From NCBI GenBank assembly GCA_009917695.1, contig JAACJG010000023.1, positions 1-32,220 of the forward strand: a stretch of DNA of 32,220 nucleotides, given 5' to 3'. The translations under genes were made by a program, and so were the position numbers. Under the pieces are notes generated by a model, which saw only the letters and a list, made by a program, of their open reading frames with translations, was not told the origin of the DNA and did no database searches. Positions 6,795 through 15,800 of the stretch are shown here, piece by piece (position 1 is the stretch's first letter; the number at the start of each line of letters is the position of its first letter). This stretch comes from Candidatus Rifleibacterium amylolyticum. Its GTDB lineage: Bacteria; Muiribacteriota; Ozemobacteria; Ozemobacterales; Ozemobacteraceae.

Positions 6795-8381
6795 TCAGAC
6801 GTGTTCGCGGGTTTCGTGGAACTCGATTTCGGGCCATTCTTTGATGATGTAGTTAAGGCGCCACTTGTCGGGAGCCATGAAAGTAAGGGCTTCAGCAGTA
6901 TCGTAGGCCAGGCTGGGTTTGTAGCGACGAGTGAATTCATCGAGTTTTTTCTCGTCGCGACTGGTTATCCAGCGGGCAGTTGAGCAGTCTACGCTTTCGT
7001 AAATAGCATCTACCGCATATTCTTCTTTGAGACGCGACATGGTGACGTCAAACTGTAGAACGCCGACAGCGCCGAGAATATATTCGTTACCGATAAGCGG
7101 TCGGAAAACCTGAACGGCGCCTTCTTCAGACAGTTGCAACAAACCTTTTTGCAGTTGCTTGAGTTTAAGCGGGTTTTTGAGAATTACACGCTTGAAAATT
7201 TCCGGCGAGAAGTTGGGAATTCCGGTGAATTTAAGCGGCTCTTTTATGGTAAAAGTGTCACCGATCTTGATGGTGCCGCGGTTGTGAATGCCAATTATAT
7301 CGCCCGGGTAAGCTTCTTCGATGTTCTGGCGATCCTGGGCCATAAAAATAGTAGCGTTGGCAAGAGTAATTTCTTTGCCGAGACGATGATGCATGACTTT
7401 CATGCCGCGCGTAAATTTGCCGGAACAGATGCGAACGAAGGCAATGCGGTCCCGATGAGCCGGGTCCATGTTGGCCTGGATCTTAAAGGCAAAGCCGCTG
7501 AAGTCAGGCTCATAGGGAGACACAATACGGGTTTCGGTCGGACGCGGAGTTGGCGGCGGTGAGAGTTCGACAAACGCGTCTAGCAGCTCCTGCACACCAA
7601 AGTTATTGAGCGCGCTGCCAAAGAATACCGGCGTCTGATTGCCACGCAGATAATGCTCATGATCGAAAGGAGCTGCTGCGCCCTGCAGCAGTTCAAGGTC
7701 GTCGCGAAGTTCCTGCGCCTGAAAACCAAGCAGATCGTCGAGCCTCTTGTCGGCAAGATCGTCGATAATCATGGTGTCCTGCGGACGGCGGGCTTCGCCG
7801 GCCCGGAACAGAACAAGCTGCTTTTTATACATGTTGTAGACGCCGCGAAAGGTTTTGCCCATGCCGATCGGCCAGGACATTGGCGCACACTCGATCTGCA
7901 GCTTGTCTTCTATTTCCTGGAGCAGATCGAGTGGCATGCGACCTTCGCGGTCGAGTTTGTTGATAAAGGTCATGATCGGCGTATTACGCATACGACAGAT
8001 GGTCATGAGCTTTTCAGTCTGGGTTTCGACGCCTTTGACGCTGTCGATAACCATAAGTGCGCTGTCAACCGCCGTCAGAACGCGATAGGTGTCTTCAGAA
8101 AAGTCCTGGTGGCCTGGCGTATCGAGAAGATTGATCTCGTGGTCGGCATAATCGAACTTCATGACTGAAGTGGTAACCGAAATACCGCGTTCCTGCTCGA
8201 TTTTCATCCAGTCGCTGGTGGCGTGGCGGTCGGCTTTTCGGGCTTTGATAGCACCGGCCATCTGAATGGCACCGCCAAAGAGCAGAAGTTTTTCGGTAAG
8301 GGTAGTTTTGCCGGCGTCAGGATGGCTGATAATGCCAAAGCAACGGCGGCGGTCGATTTCTTTTTTCAGAGTATTCTGCAT
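6795..8381 (-). CDS. prfC: Peptide chain release factor 3 (RF3)
   Basis: RF3 is the translational GTPase that recycles RF1/RF2 from the ribosome after peptide release. The 528-residue length matches the E. coli protein (529). GTPase motifs are intact: P-loop SHPDAGKTT (19-27), switch I ...[11 protein letters not shown] (63-72), DTPGH (87-91) and NKLD (141-144). The C-terminal half carries the RF3-specific stretches [22 protein letters not shown] and [11 protein letters not shown] 8381 has AGGTGAG five bases upstream. A good promoter lies about 30 bases further up, so the gene is probably transcribed on its own. Confidence 0.97.
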   Translation of the reverse strand: MQNTLKKEIDRRRCFGIISHPDAGKTTLTEKLLLFGGAIQMAGAIKARKADRHATSDWMKIEQERGISVTTSVMKFDYADHEINLLDTPGHQDFSEDTYRVLTAVDSALMVIDSVKGVETQTEKLMTICRMRNTPIMTFINKLDREGRMPLDLLQEIEDKLQIECAPMSWPIGMGKTFRGVYNMYKKQLVLFRAGEARRPQDTMIIDDLADKRLDDLLGFQAQELRDDLELLQGAAAPFDHEHYLRGNQTPVFFGSALNNFGVQELLDAFVELSPPPTPRPTETRIVSPYEPDFSGFAFKIQANMDPAHRDRIAFVRICSGKFTRGMKVMHHRLGKEITLANATIFMAQDRQNIEEAYPGDIIGIHNRGTIKIGDTFTIKEPLKFTGIPNFSPEIFKRVILKNPLKLKQLQKGLLQLSEEGAVQVFRPLIGNEYILGAVGVLQFDVTMSRLKEEYAVDAIYESVDCSTARWITSRDEKKLDEFTRRYKPSLAYDTAEALTFMAPDKWRLNYIIKEWPEIEFHETREHV

Positions 8382-8416
8382 AGCTCACCTGCGTTAACTG
8401 GTTTAGTGGGCTGATG

Positions 8417-8445
8417 ACTATACAGTAAAAGAACGATGGGGTCAA
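8417..8445 (-). promoter_or_regulatory. Sigma-70 promoter of prfC
   Basis: On the minus strand TTGACC (8445-8440) and TATAGT (8422-8417) are exactly 17 bases apart. A start near 8410 would give a leader of about 29 bases. Confidence 0.6.
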
Positions 8446-8447
8446 TA

Positions 8448-8822
8448 TCAGGCTGCGATGTCGAGTCGGCTTTCGGCCTGGCGCTTCAGCAGCAGGGCTC
8501 GCAAAAGATCGGTGCGACCGGGGTTGTCGTCTGCCGGCGGCAGAATTGCCTGATTTATCACCTGATTTGCACGTTCAATGGTCTTCTGTGGATCGGCTGA
8601 GATAGTGCCGAGCTTCACCTGCTGGCCCTGTTCGAACATATAGCGATAGCGCTCGAGCGGGTCAAGATTGAACATACCCTCAACCGGTCGCTCAACTGGC
8701 GCCGGCGCGGCTCCTCCGTCAAAGTCATCGTCGTGGTCCGGGTTTGTCCTGCCCAGAACCTTGAGACCAGTTAACGGACGGTTATCCGAGAACACAGCAT
8801 AGTCTGCCTTTTCGATGATCAT
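8448..8822 (-). CDS. Hypothetical protein resembling the C-terminal tail of SprA-related proteins
   Basis: A protein of about 124 residues. The frame can start at ATG 8831, but AAGGA sits eight bases before the ATG at 8822 (MIIEKADYAVFS), which is preferred. The middle (about 30-50) is Asp/Ala/Pro-rich and disordered. The C-terminal part, 'LGTISADPQKTIERANQVIN' followed by a helical Ala/Leu/Arg stretch, resembles the 'DP-x-x-T-x-x-K-A-x-x-I' tail of the SprA-related / putative metalloprotease CJM1_0395 family. The HExxH-containing part of that family is absent, so this would be a tail-only relative; the resemblance is from memory. It is an intact short gene upstream of prfC, which has its own promoter. 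Confidence 0.75.
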   Translation of the reverse strand: MIIEKADYAVFSDNRPLTGLKVLGRTNPDHDDDFDGGAAPAPVERPVEGMFNLDPLERYRYMFEQGQQVKLGTISADPQKTIERANQVINQAILPPADDNPGRTDLLRALLLKRQAESRLDIAA

Positions 8823-8933
8823 ATCTGCCATCCTTATTTTTTTATGTCTATGGCATATTTATCGGAATAATCAGCCACATTTCGAACCCAAAGTTTGCCG
8901 GGGCATTTTTTCACCACAGTGGCAGCAGGTTTG

Positions 8934-8942
8934 TGCTAGAAT
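8934..8942 (+). promoter_or_regulatory. Extended -10 promoter of the M18 aminopeptidase gene
   Basis: TGC-TAGAAT (8934-8942) is an extended -10 element about 30 bases before the start codon. No good -35 box is seen at the right distance. Nearly the same word, TGTGCTATAAC, precedes mntP. Confidence 0.4.
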
Positions 8943-8971
8943 TTGTTCAAATATTTCTGTGAGGTCAAAAT

Positions 8972-10273
8972 ATGAAACAGACCAGAGAATTTGCGCAGCA
9001 GCTGATAGATTTCTGTTATGCCAGTCCAACCGCGTTTCATGCGGTAGCTTCGACCCGAGAAATTCTTGAGCAGAGCAAATTCGTGCAACTGCATGAAAAC
9101 GAGAGCTGGAAAATCAAAAGTGGCGGGCGTTACTATCTGATGCGCCACGATTCTGCGCTGATCGCTTTTGTTGTCGGCAGTGCCCCGATCAGCGAGCAGG
9201 GCTTCAAAATCGTTGGCGCACATACAGATTCGCCAGGTTTCAGAATCAAACCGGCCCCAGAAATGCTTACCGAAGGTGCATATGTCAAATTGAACACCGA
9301 GGTCTACGGCGGTCCGATTCTCAGCACCTGGTTCGACCGCCCCCTGGCTGTTGCCGGGCGCGTGGCGCTCAAGAGCAAAAATCCGATGCAGCCGCAGATA
9401 CGTCTGCTCAATATCAGGCGGCCGGTCTGCATAATTCCCAATATTGCAATTCACATGAATCCTGATGCAAACAATGGTTTTACGCCGAACAAGCAGGTCG
9501 ATACCCTGCCCCTGCTCAGCACGATCAACCAGAAACTCGAAGAAAAAAACTATCTCAGCAAACTCATCGCCAGCGAGCTGCGCATAAAAGAAACTGATAT
9601 TCTCGACTTCGACCTGTTTCTCTATGAGTATGAAAAAGGCTGTCTGATTGGCAGTAATGAAGAATTTATTTCGAGTTCCCGCATAGATGATCTTTCTTCT
9701 GTGCATGCAGGCATCAGCGCGCTATGTAAAGTCACCAGGCCGAAAGCAACCTGCGTCATGGCCTGTTTCGACCACGAAGAAGTCGGCAGTTCAACCATGC
9801 AGGGCGCTGATTCTCAGCTGCTGGCGGAAGTTCTCGATCGCATCGTCATCGGGATGAAGGGCGGCAGAGAAGAATATTTCAGAGCACTGGCAAATTCTTA
9901 TATCATCTCGGCCGACGGAGCTCACGCTGTTCATCCCAACAAGGGCGAAAAGGCGGACCCGACGTCGAGACCCCTGGTCAACCGCGGACTGGTCATAAAA
10001 TTGAGTGCCAATCGCAGTTACACCACCGATGCAGCGACAGCTGCAACCTTTATACAGCTTTGCGAAAAAGCTGGAGTTAAGACTCAGCGTTTCGTCAATC
10101 GTTCGGATATGCGCGGAGGTTCGACGATTGGCCCGATTTCATCAACACACGTCAGTATTCGCTCGGTCGATATCGGCCTGCCAATGCTGGCAATGCATTC
10201 GATACGCGAACTCTGCGGAATTGAGGATCACAGCGCCATGCTCAAGGTAATTCAGGAACTGTATCAGGGTTAG
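8972..10273 (+). CDS. M18 family aminopeptidase (aspartyl aminopeptidase type)
   Basis: A cytosolic dinuclear-metal exopeptidase that removes N-terminal residues, usually acidic ones in this family. The 433 residues match the bacterial M18 length. Expected metal and catalytic motifs are visible: AHTDSPG with H84, SSRIDDLSS with D239/D240, CFDHEEVGSST with E269/E270, SADGAHA with D315, and near the C terminus STHVSIRSVDIGLPMLAMHS with the last metal His. The ATG at 8972 has GAGG ten bases upstream. It is followed after 7 bases by a hydrolase gene on the same strand. Many M18 enzymes of this type are called ApeB; I leave the symbol empty because the substrate cannot be deduced. Confidence 0.94.
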   Translation: MKQTREFAQQLIDFCYASPTAFHAVASTREILEQSKFVQLHENESWKIKSGGRYYLMRHDSALIAFVVGSAPISEQGFKIVGAHTDSPGFRIKPAPEMLTEGAYVKLNTEVYGGPILSTWFDRPLAVAGRVALKSKNPMQPQIRLLNIRRPVCIIPNIAIHMNPDANNGFTPNKQVDTLPLLSTINQKLEEKNYLSKLIASELRIKETDILDFDLFLYEYEKGCLIGSNEEFISSSRIDDLSSVHAGISALCKVTRPKATCVMACFDHEEVGSSTMQGADSQLLAEVLDRIVIGMKGGREEYFRALANSYIISADGAHAVHPNKGEKADPTSRPLVNRGLVIKLSANRSYTTDAATAATFIQLCEKAGVKTQRFVNRSDMRGGSTIGPISSTHVSIRSVDIGLPMLAMHSIRELCGIEDHSAMLKVIQELYQG

Positions 10274-10280
10274 ACGGCAG

Positions 10281-11162
10281 ATGTTGAAAAAAATCCTGTA
10301 TGTAATTTTATCTCTGGCAGGTTTGCTGCTTATTGTGCTGGTTTATCTGGTCAACACGGTAATCAACCGCCCGAACTTCGTTGCGCCTGGCAAATTGAGT
10401 GACCCCGATTACCATGAATTTTCGGCAGTCACAGCCGATGGCATAAAGATTCACGCGGCATACTACCAGGGCATTCCTGGTGCCGGCACTGTCCTGCTCT
10501 GCCATGGACATGGTGTTAACCTGAATTATATGGACGACATGATCGGTTTTCTGCGAAAAGCAGGCTACAGCCTTTTGTTGCTTGATTTTCGCGCACACGG
10601 GCGCAGTGGCGGCAAATTATGTTCGATTGGCCTGCATGAATGGCAGGATATAAAGGCAATTCTGACAAAAGCCAAAGAACTGGGTTACTGGTCAGACAGC
10701 TCACCTCTGGCGGCCTATGGCCGGTCCATGGGTGCTGCTACTCTGATCAATGGCGCGAAAAACCTGCCAGAAATCAAAGCTTTCATTCTCGAAGCAAGTT
10801 TTGCGCGCCTGCGCCTGGTGGCTGCCAACGACGCTTACAATACGGTATGGTTGCCAGACACACCGTTGTCAGATCTGGTAATCTGGCTGATCAGCACAAT
10901 CACCGGCATAGATTATGCCAGCAATCAGCCGGTGGAACAGGCAAAACATCTGGCGAACCGCCAGGTTTTTCTGATACATGACGAACTCGACAGCCGTGCA
11001 GACCTGCCGCAGTTCGAGATGCTTAAAAAAAGCATGCCACATGCACGCACCTGGATATCTCCTGACAGCTGGCATGTCTGTGCCCATAAGAAGAACCCGG
11101 TAGAATTCGAAGGCAAATTTCTTGATTTTCTGCACAATGCCGGCATTTACGGACGAAAGTAG
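10281..11162 (+). CDS. Membrane-anchored alpha/beta hydrolase (serine aminopeptidase S33 / BEM46-like)
   Basis: 293 residues. One N-terminal hydrophobic helix (about 5-27, positive residues before it) probably anchors the protein with its catalytic domain in the periplasm. The domain shows LLCHGHGVN (72-80), DFRAHGRSGG (102-111) and the nucleophile elbow YGRSMGA with S149. The likely acid is D237 (HDELDSRAD) and the likely base is H265 (SWHVCAHKKNP). It resembles the YfhR/BEM46 group of hydrolases of unknown substrate. It starts 7 bases after the M18 aminopeptidase stop, so the two are probably co-transcribed. It ends only 8 bases from the convergent mntP stop. Confidence 0.87.
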   Translation: MLKKILYVILSLAGLLLIVLVYLVNTVINRPNFVAPGKLSDPDYHEFSAVTADGIKIHAAYYQGIPGAGTVLLCHGHGVNLNYMDDMIGFLRKAGYSLLLLDFRAHGRSGGKLCSIGLHEWQDIKAILTKAKELGYWSDSSPLAAYGRSMGAATLINGAKNLPEIKAFILEASFARLRLVAANDAYNTVWLPDTPLSDLVIWLISTITGIDYASNQPVEQAKHLANRQVFLIHDELDSRADLPQFEMLKKSMPHARTWISPDSWHVCAHKKNPVEFEGKFLDFLHNAGIYGRK

Positions 11163-11170
11163 CGTTTTTT

Positions 11171-11728
11171 TCAGATCGCCAGAAGCTTGAAAGCGATCAG
11201 ATAAAGGATTATGGCGCCAGCGGTTTCGACTTTTTTACCGTAAGCGTGAGTAAGCCGGCGGCCGAGACGCAGGCCGACAAAAGTCATAGCAGCAGCGGTA
11301 ATACCGATTATTACGGCCGGTTTAAACAGATTCATACGCGCAATGCCCATGCTGAAGCCAACACCGAGAGCATCGATACTGGTTGCAATTGACAAGGCCA
11401 CCAGCGACCAGCCGCGCGTCGGGTCGGCCCGCTGCTCTTCTTCATCTTTTTCTTTTTGCAGGCTTTCGTGCAACATACGACTGGCGATAACGAACATCAG
11501 ACCAAAAGCGAGCCAATGATCGAAATCTTTAATGTGCTCAAACACTGAGCTGCCGACATACCAGCCAATTATCGGCATGAGAAACTGGAAAAGCCCGAAA
11601 TGAAACCAGAGCCGGAAGCAGGCGCGCCGGCAGGGGTTACTGGTACCGACGGCGAGGCCGACGGCAAAGGCGTCACAACCGAGGGCAAAAGCGACACCAA
11701 GGCTAAAAAGCAGATCAGAAAGGCTCAT
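11171..11728 (-). CDS. mntP: Manganese efflux pump MntP
   Basis: MntP exports Mn2+ across the inner membrane. The 185-residue protein has about six helices and the two family repeats with conserved acidic residues: LGCDAFAVGLAVG with D19 and SIATSIDALGVGFSMG with D119. A charged loop (about 92-104, KEKDEEEQR) separates the two halves. Manganese exporters are often controlled by a yybP-ykoY riboswitch or MntR, but the 90-base divergent space upstream is too short for that riboswitch and none is seen. An extended -10 promoter is visible. Confidence 0.93.
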   Translation of the reverse strand: MSLSDLLFSLGVAFALGCDAFAVGLAVGTSNPCRRACFRLWFHFGLFQFLMPIIGWYVGSSVFEHIKDFDHWLAFGLMFVIASRMLHESLQKEKDEEEQRADPTRGWSLVALSIATSIDALGVGFSMGIARMNLFKPAVIIGITAAAMTFVGLRLGRRLTHAYGKKVETAGAIILYLIAFKLLAI

Positions 11729-11775
11729 GCAGTTAACTCTTCTTTGTGGTAGTATGACTGAGATTTGATCCGACA

Positions 11776-11784
11776 GTTATAGCA
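11776..11784 (-). promoter_or_regulatory. Extended -10 promoter of mntP
   Basis: On the minus strand TGC-TATAAC, about 50 bases before the mntP start. The -35 region is poor (TTTATC at 17 bases). The space is shared with the divergent gene at 11820. Confidence 0.4.
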
Positions 11785-11819
11785 CAAAATCATGAACTGA
11801 TAAAGCAAGAGGTGATCAG

Positions 11820-12212
11820 GTGCGAAATCCGCTGGTAGAAAAATGGGAAGAGAAACTGCAGAAGATCTTTAACAAGATCGATCATATACTTGAAGAAAAA
11901 TACGGAAACATGTTTCCTTTAAGGCCCAATCGACCAGAGCGAGGCGAAGGTGTCACGCCCGATGCCGACGGCCTATTCGATCTGGGTGTTTCGTTCACGG
12001 TCGGACTGGGTTCACAGTTCGGGCCAGGCTATGTCTTCAGAGTAAAGTTGGCGACCTTGCGAAAAGTCCCGGAGAATCTGATCGAACAGATAGAAGAAGA
12101 GGTCGTCGATCTGCTCAGTGCTGAGCTGCCCGAGCAGTTCCCTGGCAAAGAGCTCAAGGTAGCCAGAGATGGGCATGTTTACAAGATATTTGGTAATCTC
12201 GACCTGGAGTAA
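11820..12212 (+). CDS. Conserved hypothetical protein
   Basis: 130 residues, soluble, no signal peptide. It starts with GTG at 11820, with AGAGGTG six bases upstream. The N-terminal 30 residues form a charged amphipathic helix (VEKWEEKLQKIFNKIDHILE). A Pro/Arg/Gly-rich linker follows, then an alternating beta/alpha segment (GLFDLGVSFTVGLGSQFGPG, then a helix ENLIEQIEEEVVDLLS). I do not recognise the family. It is divergent from mntP and shares its intergenic region. Confidence 0.78.
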   Translation: MRNPLVEKWEEKLQKIFNKIDHILEEKYGNMFPLRPNRPERGEGVTPDADGLFDLGVSFTVGLGSQFGPGYVFRVKLATLRKVPENLIEQIEEEVVDLLSAELPEQFPGKELKVARDGHVYKIFGNLDLE

Positions 12213-12352
12213 AAAAATCCTCTGAAAATTTGTTAAAAAACTGCTGGAAAAAGCCAGGATTTTGAATACATCAATTTATTGCTTCGTGTCAGCTCTTTCT
12301 GGCAAAAAGGGACTGGCCGTGTGATGGTCCGTGTCTGAGGTATTAATACTGC

Positions 12353-12829
12353 ATGAACGAGAACGAAGAGAGCGGCAAACGCGTAAAATGCCCTTTTTGC
12401 GCTGAGCTGATCATGCCGGAAGCTGTTATCTGCAGGTTCTGCCATTCTGATCTGGTTAAACAGAAAGCTGCCACCAGTCAGACTCCCGGGATCTGGCAGG
12501 CAGTGATCTGGAATCTGATCTGCCCGGGTCTCGGAGCCTGGCGCCTGGGATATCGAAGCCGGGGAGCCATTACCATGCTGGTGCTGGTAGGCGCTCTGCT
12601 GATCGGCTCTCTGCAAATTGCATAACTGATCAGTAAAAAAGTAGAAAAAGCCATGCGAACCGGCAACACTCAGATCATCTACAGCCTGACTGAAGAGACG
12701 AAAGACAATTTCTGGCTCGAAGCGTTTTTTTACGGGTATATCATTTCTTTTGTCGATCTGTGGTTTTTGGTTACGAATAAACAAAAATCGACCGAACAGA
12801 AAAACAAAGATGAACCACGACAAACATAG
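12353..12829 (+). pseudogene. Zinc-ribbon membrane protein gene interrupted by an in-frame TAA
   Basis: The frame begins at ATG 12353 with a zinc ribbon (CPFCAELIMPEAVICRFC, residues 13-30: two C-x2-C knuckles), then a hydrophobic PGLGAW...GYRSRGAITM region of the kind seen in small zinc-ribbon/TM2-like membrane proteins. It meets TAA at codon 91 (12623-12625) in the middle of a hydrophobic helix. The same frame continues without another stop to TAG at 12827-12829. The continuation is protein-like: LISKKVEKAMRTGN..., then a second hydrophobic helix FFYGYIISFVDLWFLV. A single C-to-T change in a Gln codon (CAA to TAA) would explain it. The end overlaps the start of the giant cyclase by 20 bases, suggesting coupling. 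It could be a true nonsense mutation, a sequencing error, or two products. Confidence 0.7.
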
Positions 12830-15800
12830 CCGTGCCGGCAGCAGGCAGACTGCGCACCTGCCGGTCATACTCTGGATATTGCCGCTTCTTGCGATCAATA
12901 TCGGGTTCAGCTTTTTCGCAAGAATTGACGCATACTGGCAGAAACACGAGCAGGAAATCGAGGCCAGACAGGAAGTCGAAGCGCTCGCAGCAGGCTCGGA
13001 TTTTTCTTATCAATATGCGCGCAGAGCCGGAGAATTTGCTGAAGAGTTCAAAGCCGGCGTCGAAGCCGGTTTTAATGACGCCCAGCTGTCTGAGCACCTC
13101 AAAAGTCGAGAACAGCGGATATTTCGCTGGCCGTTTCCTGACTATGAACTTTTCACTTTCAAGGTGCCGGCAAAAGGCGCTTCTGGCAAGCTTCTTCACT
13201 TTAAAACCAGTGCCCCGCCGATACAGCGGGTTCTGATCAGAACTTTTTCGCACCTGGTTCAGGCAAACAAACATGGCAATGCCGAAGATGAGGCTGGAAA
13301 GCAGAATGAGCGCATGCTCAGCGGCCTGTTCGGTTCAGACACCAGGTCGGATGTAACAGCTCACAGCCAGAAGGGCAAAGCAACTTTCGTCATGTATCGC
13401 GGTCTGCCGTCATGGTTTCTTTGGGACTATTTCGAAACCGCAGATGGAACTGTGCTGGGATATTATCTGCTGAGCCGCTTCAGCGAAAGGCATGAGACAG
13501 CCGGACGACTGCTGGCCCTGCGCGACCTGCGCGAACGCAAACAGGCTCTGGGCGCTTTTATACCGGTTCTTCTCGGTCAGGGCGGCATAATAGGCAACGC
13601 CAGGCTTGAACATTCAGGAATTTTCAGAAACTGGGCACTGGAATATGCCGGCATCGCCGAGCGCAACCTTGAAAAGTGGCTTGCCTCGGGCACGCCAGAA
13701 GTCACCAGACTTGGCAATTATCTGGCTTTTTCTTATATAGGCAAAAGTCAGAGTCATCTGGCCGTTTATCTGACGCCGATAATCGCAAAACCTGGCAGGC
13801 CGCTGTGGTTGTTCTTATTCAATCTCGGCAGCATGGGCCTGCTGATACTGATGATACTCCGTGGCCTGCTGCTTAAACAATGGCCCGAATTCAATCTGAG
13901 ATTCAGATTCATCATGACCTATCTGCTTTCGGCAACCCTGCCGTTGAGCCTGCTGATAATATCTTCATATGGTTACATAGCGCAATACCGCAGGGCAGCG
14001 CACTTTGAAACCATCAACAGAATACAGCTCAGCATCAAACAGTTCGATACCCGCAAATCTCAGATAGAAGAAGACTATCGCATTGCATTCAACAATATCT
14101 TCAAAGATGAGAAGCTGCAGAAGATTCTTACCGAGCAGGGATGCAGGAGCAAAGAAGCTATCGCGCAGATACGGTCTCACTTTTTCAGCGCTGGCCAGAA
14201 ATTGCCGTTGCTCTATCTTGCCATTATCGATGAAAATGGCGAAGGTGAACGCTATTACGAGGGTCAGAAAAAGGCCGAAGCTGATCCTTCGATCGATGCC
14301 TTCAGTTACCCTATTGCCCAGCTGATCAGAAACAAAATCACAGCGCACGACCCGCAGGTAAAATTCGAAGAACTGCAGGCTTCCGGGATTCAGAAAACCG
14401 CAGCTGAAGCATATAAATCCATGGCCGGCAGAACGATGGTCAGCGAAGTCGACAGCAGGCGGTCTTTTCCGATAAAACGCCAGATCGGTGCCAGCACTGC
14501 AACTCAGATGCATGAGCTTTTCTGGATAAATGGCCGCGAAAAATACGCTATTTTTGTTTCCTGGGATGACCAGGCTCTCGATAAAGTTATCTTCAAAAAT
14601 TCTCTCAATCAGATCGCCCTGAACAATCCATCATTTAATTTTGTAGGATTCAAGGCCGATCCGCAGGGTTTCAGCTTTCTGGACAAGCCCGACCGTCATA
14701 TCGATGGCGATTTTGTCGACAATGCACGCGAGCTTGCTCTGATGGCTAAGTTTAGAGGCAGTTACGCCTCTAAACAGTATGATAACCTTTCGCTGGTCGC
14801 CATGCCTGCCAAGAAATATGACCAGGTAATTATAGTGGGCGGAACCCAGCACTTCAGTCTGAATCGGGCAATTGATTACCGCATGTTCGTACTTCTGGTA
14901 ATTCTACTGCTCTCTCTCGCCGTAGTTCTGATCGCCAGTTATTATTCAGCCAAGCTGATTCTTGACCCTATTGAAACGCTAAAAACCGCGATAGAAAGAG
15001 TTGCCAGCGGGCACCTTACGACTGAAATTGAAAGTCACAGCGAAGATGAGCTGGGAATTCTCTGTCGCGAGTTCTCGACTATGGCGGTAGGCTTGCGCGA
15101 ACGCAAACGCCTGGCGACCCTGCTTTCGGATCAGGCAATGGATGCCATAACCAAAACTGGTGATGGCAGCCGCCTGTTCGATAACGAAACGTTTTCTGGC
15201 GTGGCACTTGTGTCAGACATCAGAAACTTTACCGGGATCTGCGAAGATTACCCGCCTGACAAAGTAACGGAGCTGCTTAACGAGCACTTTGCCAGCATGG
15301 CCGCCATCATTTCAAGCTATGGTGGTCGCATCTACAAGTTTGTCGGCGATGCCATCGAAGCGGTTTTCCCTGAAGTCCGAGATTCGTCTGAAGATGCGGC
15401 AACCAGGGCGTTCAATGCTGCTGCCATGATGTTGATCAAAGCAAGACAGATCAACCAGGTTCGTTTACGGCGAAAGCTGTTTGGTTACAAGATCGGAATA
15501 GGTCTGGCCTACGGCACTATGCACTCCGGAACTATCGGCAGCATTGAAACCAGGCTCGACTACGCAATAATCGGCGAGCCGCTCAAACTTGCCGCAAAAC
15601 TCGAAGCACTTTCCAGTCAGATACAGGTCTTTCCGATGGTTCTTGATGCTCACATCAACAAAGCATTACAGGGCCACGGGCTAGTCTTCAAAGAGTTCAG
15701 CGAAGTTGATGGACAACAAGCTTACTGTCTGTATGAAATTGGCGAAGGCAGCAATCCCCTGACAATAATTGAGCAGAAACAGGGACTTGCCAGCTCGAAT

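Noticed and set aside
6576-6983. 135-codon plus-strand frame spanning the intergenic repeat and the 3' end of prfC.
   Set aside because: It is made of repeat DNA plus antisense prfC and has no ribosome site.
8936-9706. 256-codon minus-strand frame opposite the M18 aminopeptidase.
   Set aside because: It is the antisense shadow of a well-supported enzyme gene with all its metal-binding motifs.
11729-11819. yybP-ykoY manganese riboswitch ahead of mntP.
   Set aside because: The divergent intergenic space is only about 90 bases and shows none of the expected paired elements.
12750-12809. Upstream ATG (12750) as start of cyclase paralogue 1.
   Set aside because: It adds 20 residues rich in Arg/Asn/Lys ahead of the natural N terminus, has no ribosome site and would overlap the second helix of the upstream gene; the ATG at 12810 fits a coupled start better.
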